A DNA stretch of 6,899 nt from Acidobacteriaceae bacterium (GTDB lineage: Bacteria > Acidobacteriota > Terriglobia > Terriglobales > Acidobacteriaceae): NCBI GenBank assembly GCA_003133425.1, contig PKXI01000221.1, forward strand, positions 1 to 6,899, written 5' to 3'. The notes beneath the pieces are model-generated. The model was not told the DNA's origin and searched no databases. It saw only the letters and a program-made list of their open reading frames with translations. How positions within the stretch are numbered: the first letter of the stretch is position 1; every line of letters starts with the position of its first letter. The position numbers and the translations under genes were made by a program. This document shows, piece by piece, positions 1-6,813 of this stretch.

Positions 1-1289
1 CCCCACCAAAGCTGGCGGCTGATGCACCAGTCGTGGATGTTTTCCATCCAGTTGAGATAGGTCTTCTCGTATTGCTCCGGCGTGAAGCGGATAGCCTTTT
101 CGCCGTTCGGACCCGGCTTGACGGCGGCAATGGCCTTATCGGCCAGCGGCTGAATCTTGACGAACCACTGCGTTGAAAGGCGCGGCTCAACTACTGTCTT
201 GCAGCGGTCGCAATGGCCCACGTTGTTGGTGTAGTCTTTCACTGCGGCCAACAGGCCCAACTCTTCGAGATCGGCCACAACCCGCTTGCGCGCAATGTAG
301 CGATCGAGACCTGCGTAGGCTCCACCTTCGGCGTTGATGTGAGCCGTATCGTCCATCACGTTAATTGGAGGCAGGTGATGCCGCTTGCCGATTGCGAAGT
401 CGTTGGGGTCGTGCGCCGGAGTCACCTTCACAGCGCCGGTGCCGAAGTCGCGGCTCACCCATTCGTCCAGAATGACGGGGATCTCGCGGTTCATCAGCGG
501 GAGGCGCAGCTTCTTGCCGTGCAAATGCTGATAGCGCTCGTCCTCGGGATGAATGGCCACCGCTGCATCACCGAGCATCGTTTCCGGCCGCGTGGTCGCA
601 ACGGTCAAAAACTCGCCGGTGTCCTTACCAGTCGCATCGATGACTGGATAGCGAATCTCCCACAAATGGCCCTTATGCTCATCGTAGACAACTTCAAGGT
701 CGCTTATTGCAGTCTGGCAGCGCGGACACCAGTTGACGATGTACGCGCCGCGATAGATCAGCTCCTGCTCATACAGGCGGACGAAGGCCTCGCGCACCGC
801 AACCGAGAGGTGGTCGTCCATTGTGAAGTATTCGCGCTGCCAGTCAACCGAGGCGCCCAGGCGCTTCATCTGGTCCAGGATGGCACCGCCGTAGTGGCGC
901 TTCCACTCCCAAACGCGCTCCACGAAGGCCTCGCGGCCCAGCTTCTGGCGCGATGTGCCTTCTTCAGCCAACTGGCGCTCAACCATCATCTGCGTGGCGA
1001 TGCCGGCGTGATCGGTGCCGGGAAGCCAGAGAGCGCGCCGTCCCGACATGCGCCGCCAGCGGGTTAGAATGTCCATCTCCGTCTGGTTGAGCATGTGGCC
1101 CATGTGCAGGCGGCCAGTAACGTTGGGCGGCGGCAGAAGGATGGTAAAAGGGGACTGGCCGTCTAAGCGTTCCTTTTGGTTGGCCGTGTTGGGAGTTGGT
1201 TGCGCGAACAGTTTCTCGCGCACCCAGTATTCGGCCCAGCGGTCTTCAATGGCGGTAGGGTCGTAGGCTTTAGGCAGGTCGTGAGGCAT
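1..1289 (-). CDS. valS: Valyl-tRNA synthetase, N-terminal 429 residues (partial, runs off left edge)
   Basis: Class I aminoacyl-tRNA synthetase that charges tRNA-Val with valine in the cytoplasm and hydrolyses mischarged Thr-tRNA-Val. Reading the minus strand from the ATG at 1289 gives [18 protein letters not shown], a typical ValRS start. The class I HIGH signature appears as [13 protein letters not shown] (residues 53-65), followed by [10 protein letters not shown] (91-100). The editing (CP1) domain shows [10 protein letters not shown] (232-241) and [16 protein letters not shown] (283-298). The last visible residues, WCISRQLWW (421-429), are where the catalytic fold resumes after CP1. Two CxxC pairs (C188/C191 and C360/C363) look like a structural zinc site (inference). 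Bacterial ValRS is usually about 870-950 residues, so about half is present and the KMSKS loop lies outside the window. An in-frame TAA upstream limits alternative starts. No clear Shine-Dalgarno precedes the ATG. It is separated from the upstream bamD-like gene by a terminator hairpin, so it probably has its own promoter, which I could not identify. Confidence 0.97.
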   Translation of the reverse strand, partial: MPHDLPKAYDPTAIEDRWAEYWVREKLFAQPTPNTANQKERLDGQSPFTILLPPPNVTGRLHMGHMLNQTEMDILTRWRRMSGRRALWLPGTDHAGIATQMMVERQLAEEGTSRQKLGREAFVERVWEWKRHYGGAILDQMKRLGASVDWQREYFTMDDHLSVAVREAFVRLYEQELIYRGAYIVNWCPRCQTAISDLEVVYDEHKGHLWEIRYPVIDATGKDTGEFLTVATTRPETMLGDAAVAIHPEDERYQHLHGKKLRLPLMNREIPVILDEWVSRDFGTGAVKVTPAHDPNDFAIGKRHHLPPINVMDDTAHINAEGGAYAGLDRYIARKRVVADLEELGLLAAVKDYTNNVGHCDRCKTVVEPRLSTQWFVKIQPLADKAIAAVKPGPNGEKAIRFTPEQYEKTYLNWMENIHDWCISRQLWW

Positions 1290-1428
1290 GGGGTTTTTGA
1301 GTGTGGCCCCGTGGGTCTGACCCTTATGAATAATGGGTTTCGAGCGATGGGACTACCCCTAACTCTAGCAGATGAGGGCCTGCAACACTCGAGCCATCGG
1401 ACGGGAATCGGAGTCCGCCGCTACGGAA
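1290..1428 (-). promoter_or_regulatory. Upstream region of valS with short palindromes
   Basis: This stretch between the bamD-like gene's terminator and valS should hold the valS promoter and leader. Two adjoining symmetric elements are visible: GGGTCTGACCC at 1313-1323, and ACCCTTATGAATAATGGGT at 1320-1338. The latter can fold as a 7-bp stem with one bulged base and a 4-base loop. There is no convincing -35/-10 pair and no purine-rich ribosome binding site before the ATG. No T-box consensus is present. The elements could be an operator, a leader hairpin, or chance. Confidence 0.25.
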
Positions 1429-1457
1429 AGGGCCGCACCTTTTAGGGGTGCGGCCCT
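1429..1457 (-). terminator. Rho-independent-type terminator of the bamD-like gene
   Basis: A perfect 11-bp GC-rich inverted repeat, AGGGCCGCACC (1429-1439) with GGTGCGGCCCT (1447-1457), encloses a 7-base loop. It begins 20 bp past the stop codon at 1478. On the minus strand the stem is followed by TTTCC, so the T-tract is short and termination may be incomplete. Its place between two same-strand genes suggests it ends the pmbA-to-bamD unit and insulates valS. Confidence 0.75.
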
Positions 1458-1477
1458 GATTAATCCGTGGTTGTTCT

Positions 1478-2974
1478 TTAGAACGGGTTTATCTTGCCCA
1501 AACCCTTCTTTTTCTTCTTCTTGCTGGACGATTCGTCGCTCAGGTCGGTCTTTGTCTTCTTGTGCTTGGAGCCGGCAGCTTCATTCGGTGCCGTGGGCGC
1601 CGTGCCAGGCTTGACCTCATTCACTTGAAGTGGCGCCTCGGCAGGCTTTTCAGCAGCGGGCAGGGCAGTATTGGTTGGGCCAACCGGCTTAACCAGCGCG
1701 TTCGGGTCGGTTGCGGCATTTCCTGAGGGCGCGCTCACAATCGATACGCCCACCCCGGTTCCACCAGCCGGCGCTTCCATCTGGATCGGCGCTGCGGAAG
1801 GCTGATCGGTACGCGGCGGTTCGTTCACGCCGGTCGGAGTAACGGCGGCTGCAGGCTCGGCAGGCTTCCCGGCATTGATCGCGGCCTGGAAGATATCCTT
1901 GTTTTCGTTGGTTACATCGGGTGCGTAGGTGCGCTTGGGGTCATCCAGACTGGGTTCGCCCACGTGCACTGCCTCAACCACAGTGGGTCCGCGCTTGATG
2001 AGGCCTAGAGTCTTGTCGGTAAAGTGGAGAGCCTGGCGGCTGCGCTCCTCGGCGTCGCTCTCGGCAATGGCTGCCTGCGTGGGCTCGGGAACTTGACGGT
2101 TCATCGCCACCAGCCGGTCTCGCGCGTCTTCAACGTGGGGAGCCATGGGATACCGAGTAATCACCTTGCTGTAAGCGGCAGCGGCTCGGTCGTCGTATAC
2201 CGAGGCCAGCCTCTCGCGGATGGCGCCGGGCAGGTTGGGCGCTAACCGCACATTGCGTGCTTCGCCTGCATAGGCGTCGCCAATCGCAAGCAGTGCCTGG
2301 TCGCTCTTGGAATAGAGCGGGAAGGTATCCACGACGGTCTTCAGCCGCGCGATGGCGGCGTTGAAGTTCTCGCGGCTATGGTAGTAGAGGCCAATCTGGG
2401 TTTCACGCTCGGCCAGAACTTCCTGCACATCGCGCAGCTTCTGCTTGGCGCGGGGTATCAGCGCCGAGTCAGGGAACATGTTAATCATGTCCCTGTACGC
2501 CTTTTCGGCTTCCTGTGCGTTGGTGTAATCGCGGTCGGGCTTCTCCATCTGCTGGTAGTAGATGTCGCCCACCTTCATCTTCGCTTCGGCAGCTTCAGGA
2601 GCGTCAGGGAAGAAGGTAATGAAGTCGTTGTACTCGGCCTCGGCCTGGGTCAGCGCCGCTGTGCCGCCTTCCTTGAACCAGCTGTCACCCACTGACAACT
2701 TCGCGCGCATCCGGTATTCCGAGTCCGGGTACGTGTTCAGCAGCGTCTGCAGATCGAGCCGGGCCACGTCATAACGGCCCTTTTTCAGGGCGGTCATAGC
2801 CTTGTCGTAGAGTTCCTTGTCGGGCTGCTTCGACGCAACATTGCCCAGCGGATTGGCGCTCAGGTCCTGTTTCTTCTTGTGTACGGGCTTCCTCACCCGG
2901 GCTTCGGCCGAAACCGCACCCAGTACCAGCACCGCCAATGCCACCGCAGCAAACTTTCTGGACAACCGGTTCAT
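1478..2974 (-). CDS. bamD: BamD-like outer-membrane assembly protein (TPR/YfiO family) with long C-terminal extension
   Basis: Probable counterpart of BamD (YfiO), the periplasmic TPR scaffold of the BAM complex that inserts beta-barrel proteins into the outer membrane. Residues 1-25 look like a signal peptide: basic MNRLSRK, a hydrophobic AAVALAVLVLGAV core, then SAEA, a plausible signal peptidase I site. I see no cysteine anywhere in the 498 residues, so the lipobox that anchors E. coli BamD is missing. Helical TPR-like repeats occupy about 52-293, with recurring YPDSEYRMRAK, FPDAPEAAEAK, FPDSALIPRAK and YPMAPHVEDAR segments of the BamD/YbgF type. Residues about 295-480 are Pro/Ala/Thr-rich and probably disordered. 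The end is strongly basic: KHKKTK, then six lysines (485-490) and GLGKINPF. E. coli BamD is about 245 residues, so this protein is twice as long. GAGGTG sits just upstream of the ATG (2977-2982), closer than usual. The gene follows rpe by 81 bp and ends before a terminator. A more distant periplasmic TPR protein is the alternative. Confidence 0.8.
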   Translation of the reverse strand: MNRLSRKFAAVALAVLVLGAVSAEARVRKPVHKKKQDLSANPLGNVASKQPDKELYDKAMTALKKGRYDVARLDLQTLLNTYPDSEYRMRAKLSVGDSWFKEGGTAALTQAEAEYNDFITFFPDAPEAAEAKMKVGDIYYQQMEKPDRDYTNAQEAEKAYRDMINMFPDSALIPRAKQKLRDVQEVLAERETQIGLYYHSRENFNAAIARLKTVVDTFPLYSKSDQALLAIGDAYAGEARNVRLAPNLPGAIRERLASVYDDRAAAAYSKVITRYPMAPHVEDARDRLVAMNRQVPEPTQAAIAESDAEERSRQALHFTDKTLGLIKRGPTVVEAVHVGEPSLDDPKRTYAPDVTNENKDIFQAAINAGKPAEPAAAVTPTGVNEPPRTDQPSAAPIQMEAPAGGTGVGVSIVSAPSGNAATDPNALVKPVGPTNTALPAAEKPAEAPLQVNEVKPGTAPTAPNEAAGSKHKKTKTDLSDESSSKKKKKKGLGKINPF

Positions 2975-3055
2975 ACCACCTCATTGCGGCGGCGGCCAGT
3001 GTTGAGGCCCTCCACCTGTTCAAAGCTTTTCCTCAAAAATTTTACTCTTCGCAAC

Positions 3056-3727
3056 TTATCGCTGGCCTGCTGCCACACGGGCGGCTGCCAGCAGCGCACG
3101 CGCATCCTCTTCCGGGTGCCCCGCGCCAAACACGGCATTGCCTGCAACCAGCAGTTCCGCTCCTGCTTGGACGACCTGGGCTATGGTGTCGTGAGCCACG
3201 CCGCCATCCACTTCGATTCTAAATGCCAGGCCCAGCTCCTTGCGCAATTCGGCCAGGTGCCGGATCTTGTCGAGTGAAAAGGGTATGAATTCCTGCCCGC
3301 CAAAGCCCGGATTCACGCTCATGATGAGCACGTGGTGCACCATGGGTAGAATGTCAATGATCAAGTCGACCCGGGTGGCCGGATTCAGCACCACGCCCGG
3401 CTTCATGCCGTGATGGGCAATCAGCTCCAGCGAACGGTGCAGGTGCGTGCAGGCCTCGTAGTGGACGCTCAGCCAGTTGGCGCCGGCCTCGGCAAAATCG
3501 GCTATGTATTCGTTGGGATTCTCGATCATCAGGTGGCAGTCCAGCGGCAGGCGCGTTACCTTGCGCAGGCACTTCACCACCGGTGGCCCCAGGGTGATGT
3601 TGGGCACAAAATGACCGTCCATCACGTCCACGTGGATGACCGTGCCGCCGCCGCGCTCAGCAGCGGCAACCTCATCTGCCAGATGGGCAAAGTCGGCCGA
3701 CAAGATCGAAGGCAGCAGTTCAACCAT
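3056..3727 (-). CDS. rpe: Ribulose-phosphate 3-epimerase
   Basis: Cytoplasmic TIM-barrel metalloenzyme interconverting D-ribulose 5-phosphate and D-xylulose 5-phosphate in the pentose phosphate pathway. Its 223 residues match the family's usual 210-230. The N-terminus MVELLPSILSADFAHL is diagnostic, with the active-site Ser at 7. The first metal/catalytic segment is HVDVMDGHFVPNI (H32, D34), the second is DCHLMIENP (H65, M67), and the second catalytic Asp is D174 in IEVDGGV. The phosphate-binding MSVNPGFGGQ loop is at 136-145, and VAGNAVFG near the C-terminus completes the phosphate site. All key residues are present, so the enzyme should be active. The ATG at 3727 fits the family start, although only a weak purine stretch (AAGAG) precedes it. 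It lies 94 bp after the UvrC-like gene and 81 bp before the bamD-like gene, so co-transcription is likely, possibly with an additional internal promoter. Confidence 0.97.
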   Translation of the reverse strand: MVELLPSILSADFAHLADEVAAAERGGGTVIHVDVMDGHFVPNITLGPPVVKCLRKVTRLPLDCHLMIENPNEYIADFAEAGANWLSVHYEACTHLHRSLELIAHHGMKPGVVLNPATRVDLIIDILPMVHHVLIMSVNPGFGGQEFIPFSLDKIRHLAELRKELGLAFRIEVDGGVAHDTIAQVVQAGAELLVAGNAVFGAGHPEEDARALLAAARVAAGQR

Positions 3728-3774
3728 TAGGACTCTTGACGCAAAGGATTTTTGGCGTAACTCCTTGCCCCGTC

Positions 3775-3783
3775 AGTGTATCA
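3775..3783 (-). promoter_or_regulatory. Candidate extended -10 element upstream of rpe
   Basis: The minus strand reads TGATACACT, which fits an extended -10 (TG-N-TAnnnT). It lies about 48 bp before the rpe ATG, in the 94-bp gap after the UvrC-like gene. No good -35 is seen at the usual distance, as is common for extended -10 promoters. It could give rpe and the bamD-like gene their own transcription, but one short match is weak evidence. Confidence 0.2.
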
Positions 3784-3821
3784 GCGGAGACGGTCGCGGG
3801 TCTTCGCTTTGGCAGGGAAAA

Positions 3822-5111
3822 CTAGGAGCCGGAAGCCGCCGGTCTGAACTTGCTCGAGAACACCCGGCCCACCCCACGCAGGATGGCCTTGATCGGCCAG
3901 TGCCCCTCAGCATCCGGAAAGAAGATTTCGCCCGTGCGCCGGGCCTCGGGCCGGTAGTACCACCGCTTGAGCAGCGCAAGATGCGCTTGCCTGACGGTTG
4001 CGGATCGTCCATCTGAAGGTTTAGCGAGCGACGCCAGCGCCGCCTCCAGCCGCGCCTCGAGCACCCCGCGGGCCGTCTTTGCACGAGCGGCGACGGCGGC
4101 CTCAGGTGTGGTCTCTTGCGCCACGGTTTCGGTTGGCGGACCCTCCGGGACCGGCTCAATCGCCATCGGCTGGGCAAAAAGCGATGTCGACCCCGATTGT
4201 TCGTTCTGGATCCTCATCCCGAGCGTCGAGAAACCGGCTGGCCCACGCAGCTGGCCATTCTCAAACAGAAAAACAGCCACCTCATCCGGATTAGCTGAAG
4301 CCTGCAGCAGAACGCCCCGCAACTTGCTGAGCGGCCGCACCAGCTCACTCGCCAGCGCCCGCACTTGTTCCACCCGTTGCACCTGGGCATGGAGCGCTGC
4401 GGCAGACTCGAATTCCAGGTTCGCCGAAGCCTGGTCGCGTTCGGTGCGCAGAACCACCAGCCGGCTCTCTCCGCGCGTGGCCAGAAAGCTCTCCACCGCC
4501 GCGGCCTCCTCGCCGTAGCGCTCGTTCGTGCACCCCTTGTAGCAGGGCGCCAGGCACATCTTCATTTCCGAATAAACGCATCCGGGATGGCTGGGATTCG
4601 GGTCCAGATCGTCCGTGCAACGGCGCAGCAGGAACAGCTTCAGCGCTTCTTCCGAATAACGCTCGGCCGCCGCCCGCGACGAAAACGGCCCATAAGCCCA
4701 ATCTGCCTCGCGCTGGCTGGGCCTGTGCGTCACAATGATTCGCGGATAAGGATTGCCACCAAGGAACCGCACAAACGCCGGTGCCCGCAGGTGCATCCGC
4801 TCCAGCGCTTTCGCTCCGTAAATCCCTTGGAGCAGGTCAAACTGAACGAGAAGCGACTCGAACTCGGACCCCGTGAGCCGCCACTCGATGTGCCGCACTC
4901 GCCCCGCCAACTGCAGCCGCCGAGGATGCTTTGCGGAGGGCTGCAGAAGCCGTTCCAGCCGTGCCCGCAGATTCGGCGTTCGGCCAATGTAGGGCTCTGA
5001 GTGGGCCTCCGCGCCATATAGCGCGAAGACGGCCGAGCTTTGCGGTAGTTGCGCCAACGCGGCTTTGGGGTTGGCCGGGTCGAAGGGCAGCGATGGAGAT
5101 TCGTTCACCAC
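3822..5111 (-). CDS. UvrC-related GIY-YIG / Fe-S / UVR-motif protein lacking the C-terminal nuclease domain
   Basis: Relative of UvrC, the incision subunit of nucleotide excision repair, cut down to 429 residues against about 600 for UvrC. A GIY-YIG-like domain covers about 17-100: the YIG half is intact (PYIGRTPNLRARL, 40-52, with Y41, G43 and R51), but the GIY half reads AVF (27-29). The metal-binding Glu expected in the NEvEALLLE segment is Gln90 (SEFESLLVQ). YGPF (140-143) is as in UvrC. A cysteine cluster C165, C178, C186, C190 with extra C194 matches the UvrC Fe-S ligand spacing. A UVR-like helix pair lies at about 218-252 (NLEFESAAALHAQV). Then come a UvrC-like strand region (VAVFLFENGQL), a variable linker, and a C-terminal WYYR...GEIFF...WPIKAILRGVGRV block. 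No RNase H-like nuclease or helix-hairpin-helix domain follows. The start is GTG. Translation is probably coupled to pmbA, 12 bp upstream. Cho-type endonucleases are the nearest known analogue. The exact role is unknown, and a full uvrC is presumably elsewhere. Confidence 0.85.
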   Translation of the reverse strand: MVNESPSLPFDPANPKAALAQLPQSSAVFALYGAEAHSEPYIGRTPNLRARLERLLQPSAKHPRRLQLAGRVRHIEWRLTGSEFESLLVQFDLLQGIYGAKALERMHLRAPAFVRFLGGNPYPRIIVTHRPSQREADWAYGPFSSRAAAERYSEEALKLFLLRRCTDDLDPNPSHPGCVYSEMKMCLAPCYKGCTNERYGEEAAAVESFLATRGESRLVVLRTERDQASANLEFESAAALHAQVQRVEQVRALASELVRPLSKLRGVLLQASANPDEVAVFLFENGQLRGPAGFSTLGMRIQNEQSGSTSLFAQPMAIEPVPEGPPTETVAQETTPEAAVAARAKTARGVLEARLEAALASLAKPSDGRSATVRQAHLALLKRWYYRPEARRTGEIFFPDAEGHWPIKAILRGVGRVFSSKFRPAASGS

Positions 5112-5114
5112 AGG

Positions 5115-5121
5115 CTCTCCC
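5115..5121 (-). promoter_or_regulatory. Ribosome binding site of the UvrC-like gene, next to the pmbA stop codon
   Basis: On the minus strand GGGAGAG follows the pmbA TGA (5124-5126) after two bases. It sits 3 bases before the GTG at 5111, with its GGAG core 5 bases away. It therefore supports the first GTG as start. The immediately following GTG (5108) is at an almost equally acceptable distance, so the first residue is uncertain by one codon. The arrangement favours translational coupling of the two genes. Confidence 0.6.
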
Positions 5122-5123
5122 GA

Positions 5124-6521
5124 TCAGGCTCCCGCCACTGTCATCCCGTCGATGCGCAGCGTGGGTGAAGCCACAGCGCCGCGAAATTCCAGATCGTTGC
5201 CGATCGCAGTCACATTCATCAGCATCTCCCCCAGATTGCCTGCAATCGTTACCTCTTCCACCGCATGCGTAAGCTGGCCGTTCTCGATCCACAATCCCGT
5301 TGCCCCGCGCGAGTAGTCGCCGGTCACAATGTTGGTGCCGAAACCCATCAGGCTGGTCACGTAGAGCCCGGCCTGAACATCTCTAATGATTTCCTCCGCA
5401 GAAAGTGTTCCCGGCTCAAGATAGAGATTGCCGCAGCCGATGCCAGGCGTGCCCGCCAACCCGCGCGAAGCGTTGTGCGTGGACTTCATCCCCAGCTTGC
5501 GGGCCGTGTAGGTGTTGAGCAGGTAGCTGCGCAGTGTGCCTTCTTCCACAACCAACGTCCGTTGCGAGGGCAGGCCTTCACCGTCGAAAGGCGAAGTCCC
5601 AAAACCGCCCGCGCCCGTGGGCAGCATCATCTCGTTGTCGTCGACAATGGTGAGATTCGACGCGGCGATCTTTGCGCCCAGCTTGCCCGCCAGAAACGAC
5701 GCACTACGCCAGATAGAGTCGCCCGACGCAGCCTCAAACACCGACCCGATCAGCGACCGCGCCACCTCCGGCGCAAAGACAATCGGAACCCGCTGCGTAG
5801 GCACGCGCCGTGCTCCCAGCCGCCGGAGCGTGCGTCGAGCCGCCTCCTTGCCAATCGCTTCAGGCGATTCGAGATCCGCGAGCCGTCGCGCGCTAGTCCA
5901 CCAGCCATCGCGCTGCATCTGCCCGTTCGCATCCATGGCCAGCGGAGCAGCCGAAACGCCTGCGTAGCTGGTGCGATATCCGCCCACAAAGCCGCGCGAG
6001 TTGGCCAGCACCATGCGTCCGGTAGCTGCGTCGAAGCTGCCGCCGTCGGAGTTGGTAATGCGTGGATCTGCAGCCAGCGCAGCGGCTTCAGCCCGACGCG
6101 CCCACTCGATGCGCTCCGGCCCTTCGAGCGAGTAAACGTCGTCGTAATAGAGGTGCAGATCGCCGCTCAGTGAGCCGAACTCGCTTGTCTCCGGCAGCCC
6201 GGTGAAGGGGTCTTCCTCGGTGACTTTAACCAGCGCCATCGCGCCGTCCAGGAGCTGGCGAATCCCGTCCGCCGTCAAATCACTCGTGGACGCCGAAGCC
6301 GATCTTCTGCCGCTGAACACCCGCAGTCCCAGTCCCCGCGAGCCTGATTCCTTGAGCGTTTCCACTGCGCCCATGCGCACGTTCACGCTGAATTCGTCGC
6401 CCTCGCGGACCACCGCTTCAGCGTCAGTAGCTCCTGCCTTCATGGCCAGAGCCACAACGTCAGCGGTCAGGGATTCAAGGTCGAGTGTGGTCACATCGGG
6501 TTGCGGAGCGGCTTGGGGCAT
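5124..6521 (-). CDS. pmbA: PmbA/TldE-type subunit of the TldD/TldE metalloprotease
   Basis: Member of the peptidase U62 (modulator of DNA gyrase) family. In E. coli, TldD and TldE (PmbA) form a cytosolic metalloprotease that matures microcin B17 and degrades unfolded peptides such as CcdA. TldD carries the metal-binding HExxxH, and TldE forms the partner subunit. This 465-residue protein matches the family's usual 430-480. An N-terminal domain contains MKAGATDAEAVVREGDEFSV and the family's ESGSRGLGLRVF segment. The mid-region has EVARSLIGSVFEAASGDSIW followed by SFLAGKLGAKIA. The hallmark TGDYSRGA is at 400-407, followed by GLWIENGQL, and the C-terminus GNDLEFRGAVASPTLRIDGMTV is typical. No HExxxH motif is present, which assigns it to the TldE/PmbA side rather than TldD. 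No tldD is visible in the window. The ATG at 6521 has only a weak GGA before it. It appears to head the transcription unit, with a repeat-bearing region upstream. Confidence 0.93.
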   Translation of the reverse strand: MPQAAPQPDVTTLDLESLTADVVALAMKAGATDAEAVVREGDEFSVNVRMGAVETLKESGSRGLGLRVFSGRRSASASTSDLTADGIRQLLDGAMALVKVTEEDPFTGLPETSEFGSLSGDLHLYYDDVYSLEGPERIEWARRAEAAALAADPRITNSDGGSFDAATGRMVLANSRGFVGGYRTSYAGVSAAPLAMDANGQMQRDGWWTSARRLADLESPEAIGKEAARRTLRRLGARRVPTQRVPIVFAPEVARSLIGSVFEAASGDSIWRSASFLAGKLGAKIAASNLTIVDDNEMMLPTGAGGFGTSPFDGEGLPSQRTLVVEEGTLRSYLLNTYTARKLGMKSTHNASRGLAGTPGIGCGNLYLEPGTLSAEEIIRDVQAGLYVTSLMGFGTNIVTGDYSRGATGLWIENGQLTHAVEEVTIAGNLGEMLMNVTAIGNDLEFRGAVASPTLRIDGMTVAGA

Positions 6522-6574
6522 GGTTCCACACTAACAAATCGGCGGGGTCGCAGTGGGCTTTGAGGCGAACTCAA

Positions 6575-6673
6575 ACGTTCGCTTATAAGGTTCGTTTCAA
6601 GGCCGAAAGGTTCGCTTATAGGGTTCGTTTCTACCAGCAAAGGTTTGCCTATAAGGTTGCGATTTTTCGATAC
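6575..6673. repeat. Three tandem 33-bp direct repeats with a CTTATAAG core
   Basis: Units start at 6575, 6608 and 6641. Units 1 and 2 match at 25 of 33 positions; unit 3 is more diverged, mainly in its second half. The best conserved part is GTTCG-CTTATAAG-GTTCG: a palindromic octamer (6582-6589, with variants at 6615-6622 and 6648-6655) flanked by direct GTTCG pentamers. The octamers are exactly 33 bp apart, about three helical turns. On the + strand each core also reads FAYKVRF or a close variant in one frame, since 33 bp is 11 codons. On the minus strand, toward pmbA, each core contains TATAAG or TATAGG, resembling a -10 box. Role unknown: regulator binding array, repeated promoter-like element, or remnant of a repeat-encoding gene. 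Confidence 0.8.
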
Positions 6674-6757
6674 CTTAACCTCCCACGGTGCGTAATCTCC
6701 GGGGTAGGCGGCTCAGAAGGTTGCGAAAAGCGGGCTGAGGTTGTCTGGGAATACCCA

Positions 6758-6813
6758 AAAAGCGTGCAAAATGGGCCTAAAACAGGCTTAAAACGTGCTA
6801 ATTGCACGCTTTT
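6758..6813. repeat. Perfect 12-bp inverted repeat with 32-base spacer
   Basis: AAAAGCGTGCAA (6758-6769) and TTGCACGCTTTT (6802-6813) are exact reverse complements. The right arm overlaps the stem-loop at 6779-6824, so the two structures cannot form together in one RNA. They could be alternative folds or the arms of a DNA-binding site. Confidence 0.7.

Noticed and set aside
213..1067. Long + strand open frame opposite valS
   Set aside because: It is antisense to clear ValRS motifs on the minus strand and has no family-like sequence of its own; high GC commonly opens such frames.
1429..1457. T-box riboswitch terminator for valS
   Set aside because: The hairpin's last arm resembles some T-box terminators, but the conserved T-box sequence, specifier loop and leader architecture are absent. 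It sits right behind the bamD-like gene as a normal terminator would.
1478..1530. Frameshift at the lysine-coding tract of the bamD-like gene
   Set aside because: The tract is a run of Lys codons in frame, leading to a coherent GLGKINPF end and a stop followed by a terminator, so no frame disruption is needed.
5265..6173. Long + strand open frame opposite pmbA
   Set aside because: It is the complement of a well-conserved TldE/PmbA gene; its Arg/Pro-rich sequence is typical of antisense shadows.
5124..6521. TldD (catalytic subunit)
   Set aside because: No HExxxH metal motif occurs in the protein; its sequence hallmarks are those of the PmbA/TldE branch.
6575..6673. CRISPR array
   Set aside because: The repeats are contiguous and diverged, with only about 12 bases of variable sequence between cores, and no cas genes are present.
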